This document shows, piece after piece, positions 15,989-22,786 of a stretch of 25,078 nt of DNA. Source of the stretch: UBA8437 sp003445035 (GTDB lineage Bacteria > Planctomycetota > Planctomycetia > Planctomycetales > Planctomycetaceae). The stretch lies in the NCBI GenBank assembly GCA_937901285.1, contig CALCHI010000034.1, positions 1-25,078 on the forward strand, read 5' to 3'. The translations under genes were made by a program, and so were the position numbers. Under the pieces are notes generated by a model. It was not told the DNA's origin and ran no database searches. It saw only the letters and a list, made by a program, of their open reading frames with translations. The number at the start of each line of letters is the position of its first letter. Position 1 is the first letter of the stretch.

Positions 15989-16005
15989 GGCCGGAGTCAC
16001 CGGCC
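15989..16005. terminator. small hairpin between convergent stop codons
   Basis: GGCCGG-AGTCA-CCGGCC is a perfect 6-bp stem with a 5-base loop spanning the 10-base gap between hemL and the aldolase gene and overlapping the aldolase stop. There is no T-tract, so its activity as a terminator is uncertain. Confidence 0.3.
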
Positions 16006-16770
16006 CACCGTGTCCAGAAACACCCGGGACTGTTTCATCACGTAGGCCTCGGCCCCGGCGAAACCGATCGCGCGGTACCCCTGGTCAGCCGCCCACACCG
16101 CCTCTTCGGGGGTCCTCGCCGGGTACCCGGCCGCCACCCCGTGGTCCTGGCACGCCGCCAGGATCCGCTCGGCCGCAGCCTTCACCTCGGGGTGATCTCG
16201 CTCACCTGGATACCCGTAGGCCATCGCCAGGTCACCGGTGCCGACCCACAGCACGTCCAACAGTCCCGACGCGGCAATCTCCTCGATGTTCTCCACCCCC
16301 TCGATGTCCTCCACCAGTGCCAACAGCACCACCGTGTCATTGATCTCGCGAAAATAGTCCTCCGAGGACACCCGGCCCCATTTCATTCCCCGCGCCGGCC
16401 CGAAACCCCGGTTGCCCTCCGGCGAATACAGCGCCGCGGTCCGCAAGGCCTGTGCGTCATCGACCGTGCGGCAATGGGGAATCAGGATTCCCTGCACGCC
16501 GAGGTCCAGTGCGTGCATCACCGCTTCGGCATCGTTGTTCTTCAACACTCTCACGATCGGAACCGTGCCGCCGGCAAAGCACCCCTGGACCAGCCGATCG
16601 ATCGACGAGGGGTCCATGGCTCCGTGCTCGCCATCGAGCAACACGAAATCGAACCCGGCATAGCCCAGGATCTCGCACAGACCCGGATCGGTCAGGCGAA
16701 CCGAACTCGAGTAGATCGTGCCACCGGCATCAAGAGTCGTTTTGACGGGGTTGGGACGAACTGAAGTCAT
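15997..16770 (-). CDS. HpcH/HpaI aldolase/citrate lyase family protein
   Basis: A 257-residue class-II (metal-dependent) aldolase of the HpcH/HpaI type, which cleaves or forms 2-keto-3-deoxy sugar acids or 4-hydroxy-2-oxo acids to pyruvate and an aldehyde. Visible blocks are FDFVLLDGEHGAMD near residue 45, VPIVRVLKN, GVQGILIPH, a GNRGFGPARG loop, LVEDIEGVENIEEIAA with a likely metal-binding Glu, and WVGTGDLAMAYGYPG with the second metal-binding Asp. The exact substrate cannot be told from sequence. ATG 16770 has AAGGA 8 bases upstream; a longer in-frame start at 16821 would overlap the preceding gene. It is the last gene of an apparent three-gene unit behind the acyltransferase and the 169-residue protein, with a 34-base gap. 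Confidence 0.92.
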   Translation of the reverse strand: MTSVRPNPVKTTLDAGGTIYSSSVRLTDPGLCEILGYAGFDFVLLDGEHGAMDPSSIDRLVQGCFAGGTVPIVRVLKNNDAEAVMHALDLGVQGILIPHCRTVDDAQALRTAALYSPEGNRGFGPARGMKWGRVSSEDYFREINDTVVLLALVEDIEGVENIEEIAASGLLDVLWVGTGDLAMAYGYPGERDHPEVKAAAERILAACQDHGVAAGYPARTPEEAVWAADQGYRAIGFAGAEAYVMKQSRVFLDTVGR

Positions 16771-16804
16771 TGCGGGATTCCTTTTGGCGGGTCCGTCTGT
16801 CACG

Positions 16805-17314
16805 TCACCGTTTGCCGGCAAACGGCGACGCCAGCCACGGCTTGATGGCCAGCACCACTTCCAGCATCGCGATCAACTCGCTCTTCACGTCGGCCGACTC
16901 GGGAATTGTGGCCGCCTGATTCAAGCGGTCCGAGTGAAGTTCTTCAAGCAAGCCGGTAATCCGCTGGTTCATCACCTCGCGGAATGCGACCAGTTGGTTG
17001 TCATCGAGATCGTGACGCAACAGCTCCACACGGCCCCTGGCCGAACGGTCACGTGTCAACCGGGCCAACGTGCTGCCCTGGGTTCGAAACAACAACCCCG
17101 CGACGTAGGCCCGGCGCAAGCGGCCCTCGGGATTGAACTGGTAGACCGGATCCTCTCCAAAATACACCGAGAGGCTGCCATCACGTCGGAAGCCGGCCAC
17201 CAGCGGGGATTCGTCATCCGGCCGTCCGGCGGCCGGTGCCACGAACTCGGCCCGTCGAACCAGGGCCGTTGCTTCGGCGACCAGGTCCTCACGATGGCCC
17301 TCATCGTGGGCCAT
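16805..17314 (-). CDS. conserved-looking hypothetical protein, coupled to the acyltransferase
   Basis: A 169-residue protein of unknown function; I cannot place it in a named family with confidence. It has no signal peptide and no membrane segment. The first half contains a compact beta-like block with SPLVAGFRRDGSLSVYFGED followed by PVYQFNPEGRLRRAY. The second half is helical and charged (LDDNQLVAFREVMNQRITGL, then LLEELHSDRLNQ). The ATG overlaps the acyltransferase stop as TGATG, so translation is almost certainly coupled. A longer frame reaches back to 17446, but it would run inside the acyltransferase and its residues are Arg/Gly-rich shadow sequence. The coupling suggests a role linked to phospholipid acylation; this is inference from position alone. 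Confidence 0.72.
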   Translation of the reverse strand: MAHDEGHREDLVAEATALVRRAEFVAPAAGRPDDESPLVAGFRRDGSLSVYFGEDPVYQFNPEGRLRRAYVAGLLFRTQGSTLARLTRDRSARGRVELLRHDLDDNQLVAFREVMNQRITGLLEELHSDRLNQAATIPESADVKSELIAMLEVVLAIKPWLASPFAGKR

Positions 17315-18144
17315 CAGGTACCGGCGACCTGCGTGACCGATGTGCGAACGACGGGCACCGTGCCCCGCTGCGGCTCGCCCTCGATCTCCACGTCCGACTG
17401 GGCGGAACTGCACCGGTTCACGCTTCCCAGTTCCGCCAGCCGGCACATCATCAACTCGGTCACCTCTTCGAGCAACTCGCCCCTGGGACGCTGGCCATAA
17501 AACCGAGACAGGTCAATGGGATCACCATAGTGGACCCGGACCTGGCCACGAGTCAGGAACGGTACGACCATGCTGGGGCCACCGGGGACATTCTCGAGGA
17601 AGACCGGGTAGACCGGGACACGCGACTTCAAGGCCAGCCATCCGACGCCCGAATTGCCTTCAAGCAGCCCGTCATTCTCGACGTTGATTCGCCCCTCGGG
17701 GAAGACCCCCACCAGGTGCCCGCGCTGGAGCAGCCTCAGAGCCTCTCGCAGTGGTCCGGTGTCCTTGCCATCCCGATTGACCGGGATCGCCCGCATCGAC
17801 CGAAAGATCCAGTGGACCCACTTCACGACGTAATACTCCCGGGCCATCAGGAAACTGATCGTCCTCACGTTGTGACGGCCCAGGCCGAGGTGATGGTTCA
17901 TCCACAACTGCATCGGATCGGTTGCGCTGGTGTGGTTGGCGATAACCAGTGCCGCATCGTCACTCGGCAGCGGGCAGGGTCGATTCGAACGCCACCGCCA
18001 CATCAGGCCGACAAACAGCCGATTGACGCAGTAGAGCATCCAGGCCAGGGCGTCGACGTCGTAACGCCGGATCCTCCAGGCGATCACCAACACCGTCACC
18101 ACAGCGTAACCGGACAGCAGGAGAATTGCGGTGGTGTCAGACAT
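17314..18144 (-). CDS. lysophospholipid/1-acylglycerol-3-phosphate acyltransferase (PlsC-like)
   Basis: A 276-residue membrane-associated acyltransferase of the PlsC/LPLAT superfamily, which moves acyl groups onto glycerolipids. An N-terminal transmembrane helix (TAILLLSGYAVVTVLVIAW, residues 5-23) is followed by the catalytic NHTSATDP box (HX4D: His71 and Asp76), a block around IPVNRDGKDTG, and the substrate-binding FPEGR at 148-152. Further conserved motifs are VPVYPVFLENVPGG and VRVHYGDPIDLSRFYG. The C-terminal tail of about 30 residues is hydrophilic. The acyl acceptor cannot be fixed from sequence. It is the first gene of the minus-strand unit and is divergent from the dehydrogenase across a 230-base gap. 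Its TGA overlaps the next ATG. Confidence 0.92.
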   Translation of the reverse strand: MSDTTAILLLSGYAVVTVLVIAWRIRRYDVDALAWMLYCVNRLFVGLMWRWRSNRPCPLPSDDAALVIANHTSATDPMQLWMNHHLGLGRHNVRTISFLMAREYYVVKWVHWIFRSMRAIPVNRDGKDTGPLREALRLLQRGHLVGVFPEGRINVENDGLLEGNSGVGWLALKSRVPVYPVFLENVPGGPSMVVPFLTRGQVRVHYGDPIDLSRFYGQRPRGELLEEVTELMMCRLAELGSVNRCSSAQSDVEIEGEPQRGTVPVVRTSVTQVAGT

Positions 18145-18317
18145 CAGCGGGATGGATTCTCAGAGTCGTTCACGGGATGCCCAAGTGCTACCAGTACCCG
18201 GGCGCGGAACGCCGAGGCTACCGTGAGAGATGAGTTTCTCCAATAGTGATAAGCGGAATTTGGCCGACCCTCGTGGAGATGACCCGGAAAACACCCACTC
18301 CCCGGTACTCGTTCCGC

Positions 18318-18346
18318 TGGAGACGTGCCCCCGAGGCAGACATAAT
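18318..18346 (+). promoter_or_regulatory. candidate sigma70-type promoter for the MDR dehydrogenase
   Basis: TGGAGA at 18318-18323 and CATAAT at 18341-18346 are 17 bases apart (four and five of six consensus positions). The site is about 28 bases before ATG 18375, giving a short leader. The rest of this 230-base divergent gap (18145-18374) shows an AT-richer patch around 18230-18260 and nothing else I can name. Confidence 0.38.
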
Positions 18347-18374
18347 CAATCCTCTTCCCACCAGGACCCAGCCC

Positions 18375-19397
18375 ATGCAGATCGCCATCCTTCACGGTCC
18401 CCGCGACCTGAAAATCGAGGACCATCCACTCGATACCGACAACCTCGGCCCCCGCCAGATCTGGACGCAGACCCGAATCAGTGCACTGAAGATCGGCACG
18501 GATCGAGGCAACTTCGAGGGTGCTGAACAGGTGCCCGGTGCCCCCGATTTTCCACGCTGGGTCGGTGACAGCAACCTGGGAATCGTCCGCGGTGTCGGCA
18601 GCGAGGTGACCGAGTTCGCCGTCGGCGACCGGGTCGTCTTGAACCTGCCTCACCAATCCGACCTGGTGATCGATGCCGACGGGCCCGTCGTGAAGGTGCC
18701 CGAGGGGGTTGCCGATGAGGACGCCGTATACGCCTGGCTCGCGGCACTCTCGGCACTGTGCTACCGCAAGGCCGGATTCCAGCCCGGAGAAAACGTCGCC
18801 GTTGTCGGGCTGGGCGTGCTCGGCCTGGGAGCCGTCGCCCTGGGTCCGCTGTTCGGGGCCCGCACGATCGGCATCGGCAACAGTCCGGTGCGGCTCGAAA
18901 TGGCCGAAAGTGTCGGAGCCCACGCGGGATTCCTCTACAACGACCCCGACCTGGCCGACCGACTCGACGAGTTCACCCACGGCGAGGGCATCGACCTGGT
19001 GATCCTGACGGCCAACCCGTGGCCGGCTCATCGGACGGCGTTGGAGATCGTCCGTCCCGGTGGACGGGTCTCCATCGTGGCCCTCTCGGGACGAGGCGAA
19101 CCCCCACTGGACTTCAACCCGTTGTCGATGGAACTTTTCTACAACAAGGGCATCTCGCTGGTCGCCGTCTCGCACCGTGCCGGCGATTCCTTCCCCGCCG
19201 ACGACCGGGACCGTTTCGGTCGCAAGACCGCCGTCGCCTACGTGCTCGACCTGATGGCCGACGGCACGCTCAAGCCCGGCCAACTGGTCACCCACAGGAT
19301 GCCGTATACCGAGATGGCGACCGCCTACGAAATGATCGACCGCCGCGAGAAATCGATGCTGGGAGTGATCTTCGAATGGAACCTCCAGGACGCCTGA
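18375..19397 (+). CDS. medium-chain (MDR) dehydrogenase/reductase lacking zinc ligands
   Basis: A 340-residue protein of the alcohol dehydrogenase-like MDR superfamily. It has the GroES-like N-terminal fold, GVGSEVTEFAVGDRVVLNLP near residue 75, and a Rossmann nucleotide site VVGLGVLGLGAVAL with Gly145. It is not a classical zinc enzyme: where Tdh in this window has CGTD and GHE, this protein has IGTD (Ile40) and GDS, and no structural four-cysteine cluster is present. It is therefore probably a zinc-independent reductase of unknown substrate. ATG 18375 is chosen because the MDR fold begins there; AGGA lies about 8 bases upstream. The open frame from 18246 covers noncoding leader. It converges on kbl with 10 bases between stops. 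Confidence 0.88.
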   Translation: MQIAILHGPRDLKIEDHPLDTDNLGPRQIWTQTRISALKIGTDRGNFEGAEQVPGAPDFPRWVGDSNLGIVRGVGSEVTEFAVGDRVVLNLPHQSDLVIDADGPVVKVPEGVADEDAVYAWLAALSALCYRKAGFQPGENVAVVGLGVLGLGAVALGPLFGARTIGIGNSPVRLEMAESVGAHAGFLYNDPDLADRLDEFTHGEGIDLVILTANPWPAHRTALEIVRPGGRVSIVALSGRGEPPLDFNPLSMELFYNKGISLVAVSHRAGDSFPADDRDRFGRKTAVAYVLDLMADGTLKPGQLVTHRMPYTEMATAYEMIDRREKSMLGVIFEWNLQDA

Positions 19398-19399
19398 AC

Positions 19400-19415
19400 C
19401 CGGTGGATCACCCGG
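19400..19415. terminator. small hairpin between convergent stop codons
   Basis: CCGGTG-GAT-CACCCGG folds into a 6-bp stem with one bulged C across the 10-base gap between the MDR dehydrogenase and kbl, overlapping the kbl stop. There is no T-tract. Confidence 0.25.
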
Positions 19416-20592
19416 CCGACAACTCGTCACGAACCGCCACGAACTGTGCGATCGCGTAGTCGACATCCTCGGTGGAGTGAGCAGCGGAGAGTTGAACCCG
19501 GATGCGGGCCTCGCCCCGGGGCACCACCGGAAAACTGAAACCAATCACGTAGATTCCCCGAGCCAACAACCGCTCGGCCATCGACTGGGCCAGGACGGCG
19601 TCGCCGAGCATGATTGGCACGATCGGGTGTTCGCCCGGCGGAACCACGAACCCGTTGGCCTCCATTCCGCCACGGAACCTCGCGGCGTTTTCATGCAACC
19701 GGTCCAGCAGCGTGGTGGATCCCGAAAGCAGGTCCAGTGCCTTCAGGGCCGCAGCAGCGATCATCGGGGCCAGCGAGTTGGAGAACAGGTAGGGCCGAGA
19801 CCGCTGCCTGAGCATCTCGATGATCCCGGACCGGCCGCTCGTGTAGCCGCCACTCGCACCGCCCAGGGCCTTGCCCAGTGTCCCGGTGACAATGTCGACA
19901 CGGCCCAGGACATCGCGGTACTCGATCGAACCGCGTCCGCCGCCGCCAATCACTCCCACGGCGTGAGAATCGTCAACCATCACCAACGCGTCGTAGCGTT
20001 CGGCCAGGTCGCAGATCTCCCCAAGCTTGGCAATGAAACCATCCATCGAAAACACGCCGTCGGTCGCAATCAGTCGATGACGCGCACCGGCCGCTTCCTG
20101 CAACTTCGATTCCAGGTCATCCATGTCGTTGTTGGCGTAGACAAATCGCCCCGCCTTACACAACCGCACGCCGTCAATGATGCTGGCGTGGTTCAACGAA
20201 TCGCTGATCACCGCGTCCTCGGAACCCAGCAGGGTCTCAAACAGGCCGCCGTTGGCGTCGAAGCAGGACGAGTAGAGGATCGTGTCGTCGGTGTGCAGGA
20301 ACTCGCTCAACCGCTCCTCGAGTTGCTTGTGCACCTGCTGAGTACCGCAGATGAAGCGAACGCTGGAGAGCCCAAAGCCCCAGCGGTCCAACGCCTCGCG
20401 AGCGGCGGCAACCACGTCGGGATGATCCGACAGGCCCAGGTAGTTGTTCGCACAGAAATTCAGCACCTCCCCGTCGGACACCTCGATCCGGGCCCGTTGT
20501 GGCGAACCCAGCACCCGCTCGGACTTGTACAACCCCTGCTCACGGATCCCGGCGATTTCGCCGGCCAGGTGCTCTCGGATCGTATCCACCAT
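19408..20592 (-). CDS. kbl: glycine C-acetyltransferase (2-amino-3-ketobutyrate CoA ligase)
   Basis: A 394-residue PLP enzyme of the alpha-oxoamine synthase family. It cleaves 2-amino-3-ketobutyrate with CoA to glycine and acetyl-CoA, the second step of threonine degradation. Visible blocks are FCANNYLGLSDHPDV near residue 45, FGLSSVRFICGTQQVHKQLE near 72, DSLNHASIIDGVRL near 120, DDSHAVGVIGGGGRGS near 206, and the PLP lysine Lys241 in TGTLGKALGGASGGYTSG (E. coli Lys244). The length matches E. coli Kbl (398). ATG 20592 has AGGAG 6 bases upstream; the 25-residue upstream extension is not homologous. It lies 35 bases behind tdh in the classical tdh-kbl pairing. Confidence 0.96.
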   Translation of the reverse strand: MVDTIREHLAGEIAGIREQGLYKSERVLGSPQRARIEVSDGEVLNFCANNYLGLSDHPDVVAAAREALDRWGFGLSSVRFICGTQQVHKQLEERLSEFLHTDDTILYSSCFDANGGLFETLLGSEDAVISDSLNHASIIDGVRLCKAGRFVYANNDMDDLESKLQEAAGARHRLIATDGVFSMDGFIAKLGEICDLAERYDALVMVDDSHAVGVIGGGGRGSIEYRDVLGRVDIVTGTLGKALGGASGGYTSGRSGIIEMLRQRSRPYLFSNSLAPMIAAAALKALDLLSGSTTLLDRLHENAARFRGGMEANGFVVPPGEHPIVPIMLGDAVLAQSMAERLLARGIYVIGFSFPVVPRGEARIRVQLSAAHSTEDVDYAIAQFVAVRDELSAG

Positions 20593-20627
20593 GGCTGTCT
20601 CCTGGTTCCACCGCCTGCCGCAACCGT

Positions 20628-21662
20628 TCAACTCACGCTCGACCAATCGAGCACCACCTTGCCGCATTCTCCCGACTGCATCGTCTGGAAACCCTCTTCA
20701 AAGTCACTCCAGTCGAGGCGGTGAGTGATCACGCCGCTGATGTCCAGCCCGCTCTGGAGCATCACCGTCATGTGGTACCACGTCTCGTACATCTCACGAC
20801 CGTAGATCCCCTTGATCGTCAGCATGTTGAAGATCACGGTGTGCCAGTCGATCGCCATCTGTTCCGACGGAATCCCCAGCACGGCGATGCGACCGCCATG
20901 ACACATGTTGGTGATCATCTCTTCGAGTGCCGCCGGCTGACCCGACATCTCGAGTCCCACGTCGAAGCCCTCTTTCATGCCCAGCGCGGCCTGGGCATCG
21001 GCAACCGACCGGCTGCGAACGTCGACCGTGTGGGTCGCCCCCATCCGCCCGGCCAGTTCGAGCCGGAACGGATTGACGTCGGTGACAACGACGAAACGGG
21101 CCCCGGCGTGTCGCACCACGGCGGCCGCCATCACGCCGATCGGACCGGCCCCGGTGATCAGGACATCCTCACCCAGCACGGGAAACGTCAACGCCGTGTG
21201 CACCGCGTTTCCATAGGGGTCGAAAATCGCCTGCACATCCCGTTCGATCGACTGGTCGTGATACCAGACGTTGGTCTTGGGCAAAGCGATGAACTCGGCA
21301 AACGCCCCGGACCGATTGACCCCGATTCCCTCGGTGTCCTTGCAAAGATGCCGTCGGCCAGCCAGGCAGTTGCGACAGTGGCCACAGACGACATGGCCCT
21401 CGCCGCTGACAATATCGCCCGGCTGGAAGTCCTTGACGTTTTCTCCCACCTCGACGATCGACCCGACGAATTCGTGGCCGATGACCAGCGGCACCGGAAC
21501 CGTCTTCCGGGCCCACTCGTCCCACTCGTAGATGTGCAGGTCGGTGCCGCAAATCCCCGTCCGCTCGACCCGGATCAACACGTCGTCGATCCCGTACTCG
21601 GGAACCGGCACCTCCTCGAGCCACACGCCCGGCTCCGACCTCGCCTTGACCAGTGCCTTCAT
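20628..21662 (-). CDS. tdh: L-threonine 3-dehydrogenase
   Basis: A 344-residue zinc-dependent MDR dehydrogenase that oxidises L-threonine with NAD+ to 2-amino-3-ketobutyrate, which Kbl then cleaves. The catalytic zinc residues are Cys38 in GICGTDLHIYEWDEW and His63-Glu64 in VIGHEFVG; the structural zinc cysteines are 93, 96, 99 and 107. GAGPIGVMAAAVVRHAG is the NAD site near residue 170. These positions and the length match E. coli Tdh (341) closely. ATG 21662 has no strong ribosome-binding site. The 64 bases between this ATG and the upstream terminator include a perfect palindrome, GTGACGTCAC, which could act in regulation. tdh and kbl form their own transcription unit. Confidence 0.96.
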   Translation of the reverse strand: MKALVKARSEPGVWLEEVPVPEYGIDDVLIRVERTGICGTDLHIYEWDEWARKTVPVPLVIGHEFVGSIVEVGENVKDFQPGDIVSGEGHVVCGHCRNCLAGRRHLCKDTEGIGVNRSGAFAEFIALPKTNVWYHDQSIERDVQAIFDPYGNAVHTALTFPVLGEDVLITGAGPIGVMAAAVVRHAGARFVVVTDVNPFRLELAGRMGATHTVDVRSRSVADAQAALGMKEGFDVGLEMSGQPAALEEMITNMCHGGRIAVLGIPSEQMAIDWHTVIFNMLTIKGIYGREMYETWYHMTVMLQSGLDISGVITHRLDWSDFEEGFQTMQSGECGKVVLDWSSVS

Positions 21663-21683
21663 CGCCGCCGTCCCACCCTGGAG

Positions 21684-21693
21684 GTGACGTCAC
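21684..21693. promoter_or_regulatory. 10-bp perfect palindrome upstream of tdh
   Basis: GTGACGTCAC is self-complementary over 10 bases and ends 22 bases upstream of the tdh ATG. TACACT on the minus strand (21707-21712) could be a -10 element just upstream, though no convincing -35 was found. An operator for the tdh-kbl unit is a possibility only. Confidence 0.28.
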
Positions 21694-21726
21694 GTTTCGT
21701 CGCGTGAGTGTACCCAAGCGGTGAGC

Positions 21727-21753
21727 AAAAAGGCACCGGGCGAGACGGTCGCC
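21727..21753 (-). terminator. intrinsic terminator after the LRR gene
   Basis: On the minus strand, immediately after the LRR stop codon, GGC(G)ACCG pairs with CGGTGCC across a 7-base loop with one bulge, and the stem is followed directly by TTTTT (AAAAA at 21727-21731 on the plus strand). It separates the FG-GAP/LRR unit from tdh-kbl. Confidence 0.6.
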
Positions 21754-21754
21754 G

Positions 21755-22786
21755 CTAGCGGTCGACTTCCAGGCCCGGAATCGCCTCGCGAAGCCCGGCG
21801 ACACCCGTGTCGGTCGTTGCCGTCAGTGTCAGCACCAGTCGTTCCAGGCCCGAAACCTTCCGCAGGGCGACCAGCCCCGAATCGGTGACGCGGCTGGTGG
21901 CCAGGGACAATCGCTTCAGACTCGGCAGTCGAGCCAGCGCGGGTGTGCCCCGATCGCCGACTCGTGTGGCCGAGAGTCCCAGCCGCTGTAGACGCTGGAG
22001 ACCGACCAGGTGAACCAGCCCGGCGTCACCAACGGTGGTCCCGTCGAGACCAACCTGCACCAGCGACGACATCGATCCCAGAGACTTCAACCCGGCATCG
22101 CTCACCCGGGTGCCCGACAATTCGAGACGCTCCAGCCGGTTCACTTTCGACAGATGGACCAGGCCGCCATCGCCGACCCGGGTCTGACACAGGCTCAGGG
22201 ATTCGAGTCCCGCCAGTCCGGACAGTCCGGACAGGCCCGCGTCCGTGACGCGGGAGAGATTGAGACTGAGTGACTTCAGCTTGTCCAACCCGGCAAGGTG
22301 TTTCAGGGTGGCGTCGGAGGTCTGGGGGCCATCCAGGACGAGCGTCTCGAGTCTCCGCAGGCCCACCAGGCCGCGACCCCGGACACGGGTGAACCCGACA
22401 CGCAGTGACGTCAAGCGGGGCAGTTCGGCCAGGGCCGACAGGCCCTCGTCGCTGATCCGCGTCCGCGAGAGATCAACGGTCTCCAGCGTCCGGCAAGCGG
22501 CCAGGCGGCTGGCTCCCCTGTCGGTGACCAGTGTCGCCGACAGGTCGATCTCGGCCAGTCGCGGCAGGGTGACCAGTCGATCGAGATCGGCGTCGCTGAC
22601 CTGGGTGCCACCCAGCGCCAGCCGCACCCGGCCTGGCTCGCCGCCGGCGGACAACTCGACAATTCGCCCCCCCCGACGCGCAACCAGCTTGGGCACGTCG
22701 CCGGGATCGGCGGTCCGCGCGTCGCCGCCTGGCCACGCCACAACGGCAATGACCCAAACCAGCAGTCGTCCACCGCGATTGTTCAC
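21755..22786 (-). CDS. exported leucine-rich-repeat protein
   Basis: A 343-residue protein with an N-terminal signal segment (LLVWVIAVVAWPGG, about residues 8-21) and then about 12 tandem leucine-rich repeats of 24 residues covering residues of about 53-335. The repeat consensus is roughly LxxLxLxxTxVxDxGLxxLxxLxx, the cysteine-poor, RNI/F-box-like type common in planctomycete surface proteins. One copy (LTSLRVGFTRVRGRGLVGL) is three residues short. LRR solenoids bind proteins; no catalytic domain is present. The start is GTG 22786, overlapping the preceding gene's stop by four bases (GTGA), so the two are translationally coupled and may work together outside the cytoplasm. An intrinsic terminator follows at once. 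Confidence 0.87.
   Translation of the reverse strand: MNNRGGRLLVWVIAVVAWPGGDARTADPGDVPKLVARRGGRIVELSAGGEPGRVRLALGGTQVSDADLDRLVTLPRLAEIDLSATLVTDRGASRLAACRTLETVDLSRTRISDEGLSALAELPRLTSLRVGFTRVRGRGLVGLRRLETLVLDGPQTSDATLKHLAGLDKLKSLSLNLSRVTDAGLSGLSGLAGLESLSLCQTRVGDGGLVHLSKVNRLERLELSGTRVSDAGLKSLGSMSSLVQVGLDGTTVGDAGLVHLVGLQRLQRLGLSATRVGDRGTPALARLPSLKRLSLATSRVTDSGLVALRKVSGLERLVLTLTATTDTGVAGLREAIPGLEVDR

Noticed and set aside
17315..17446. Longer start for the 169-residue protein
   Set aside because: It would lie inside the PlsC-like gene; the ATG in TGATG fits a coupled start and the extra residues are Arg/Gly-rich.
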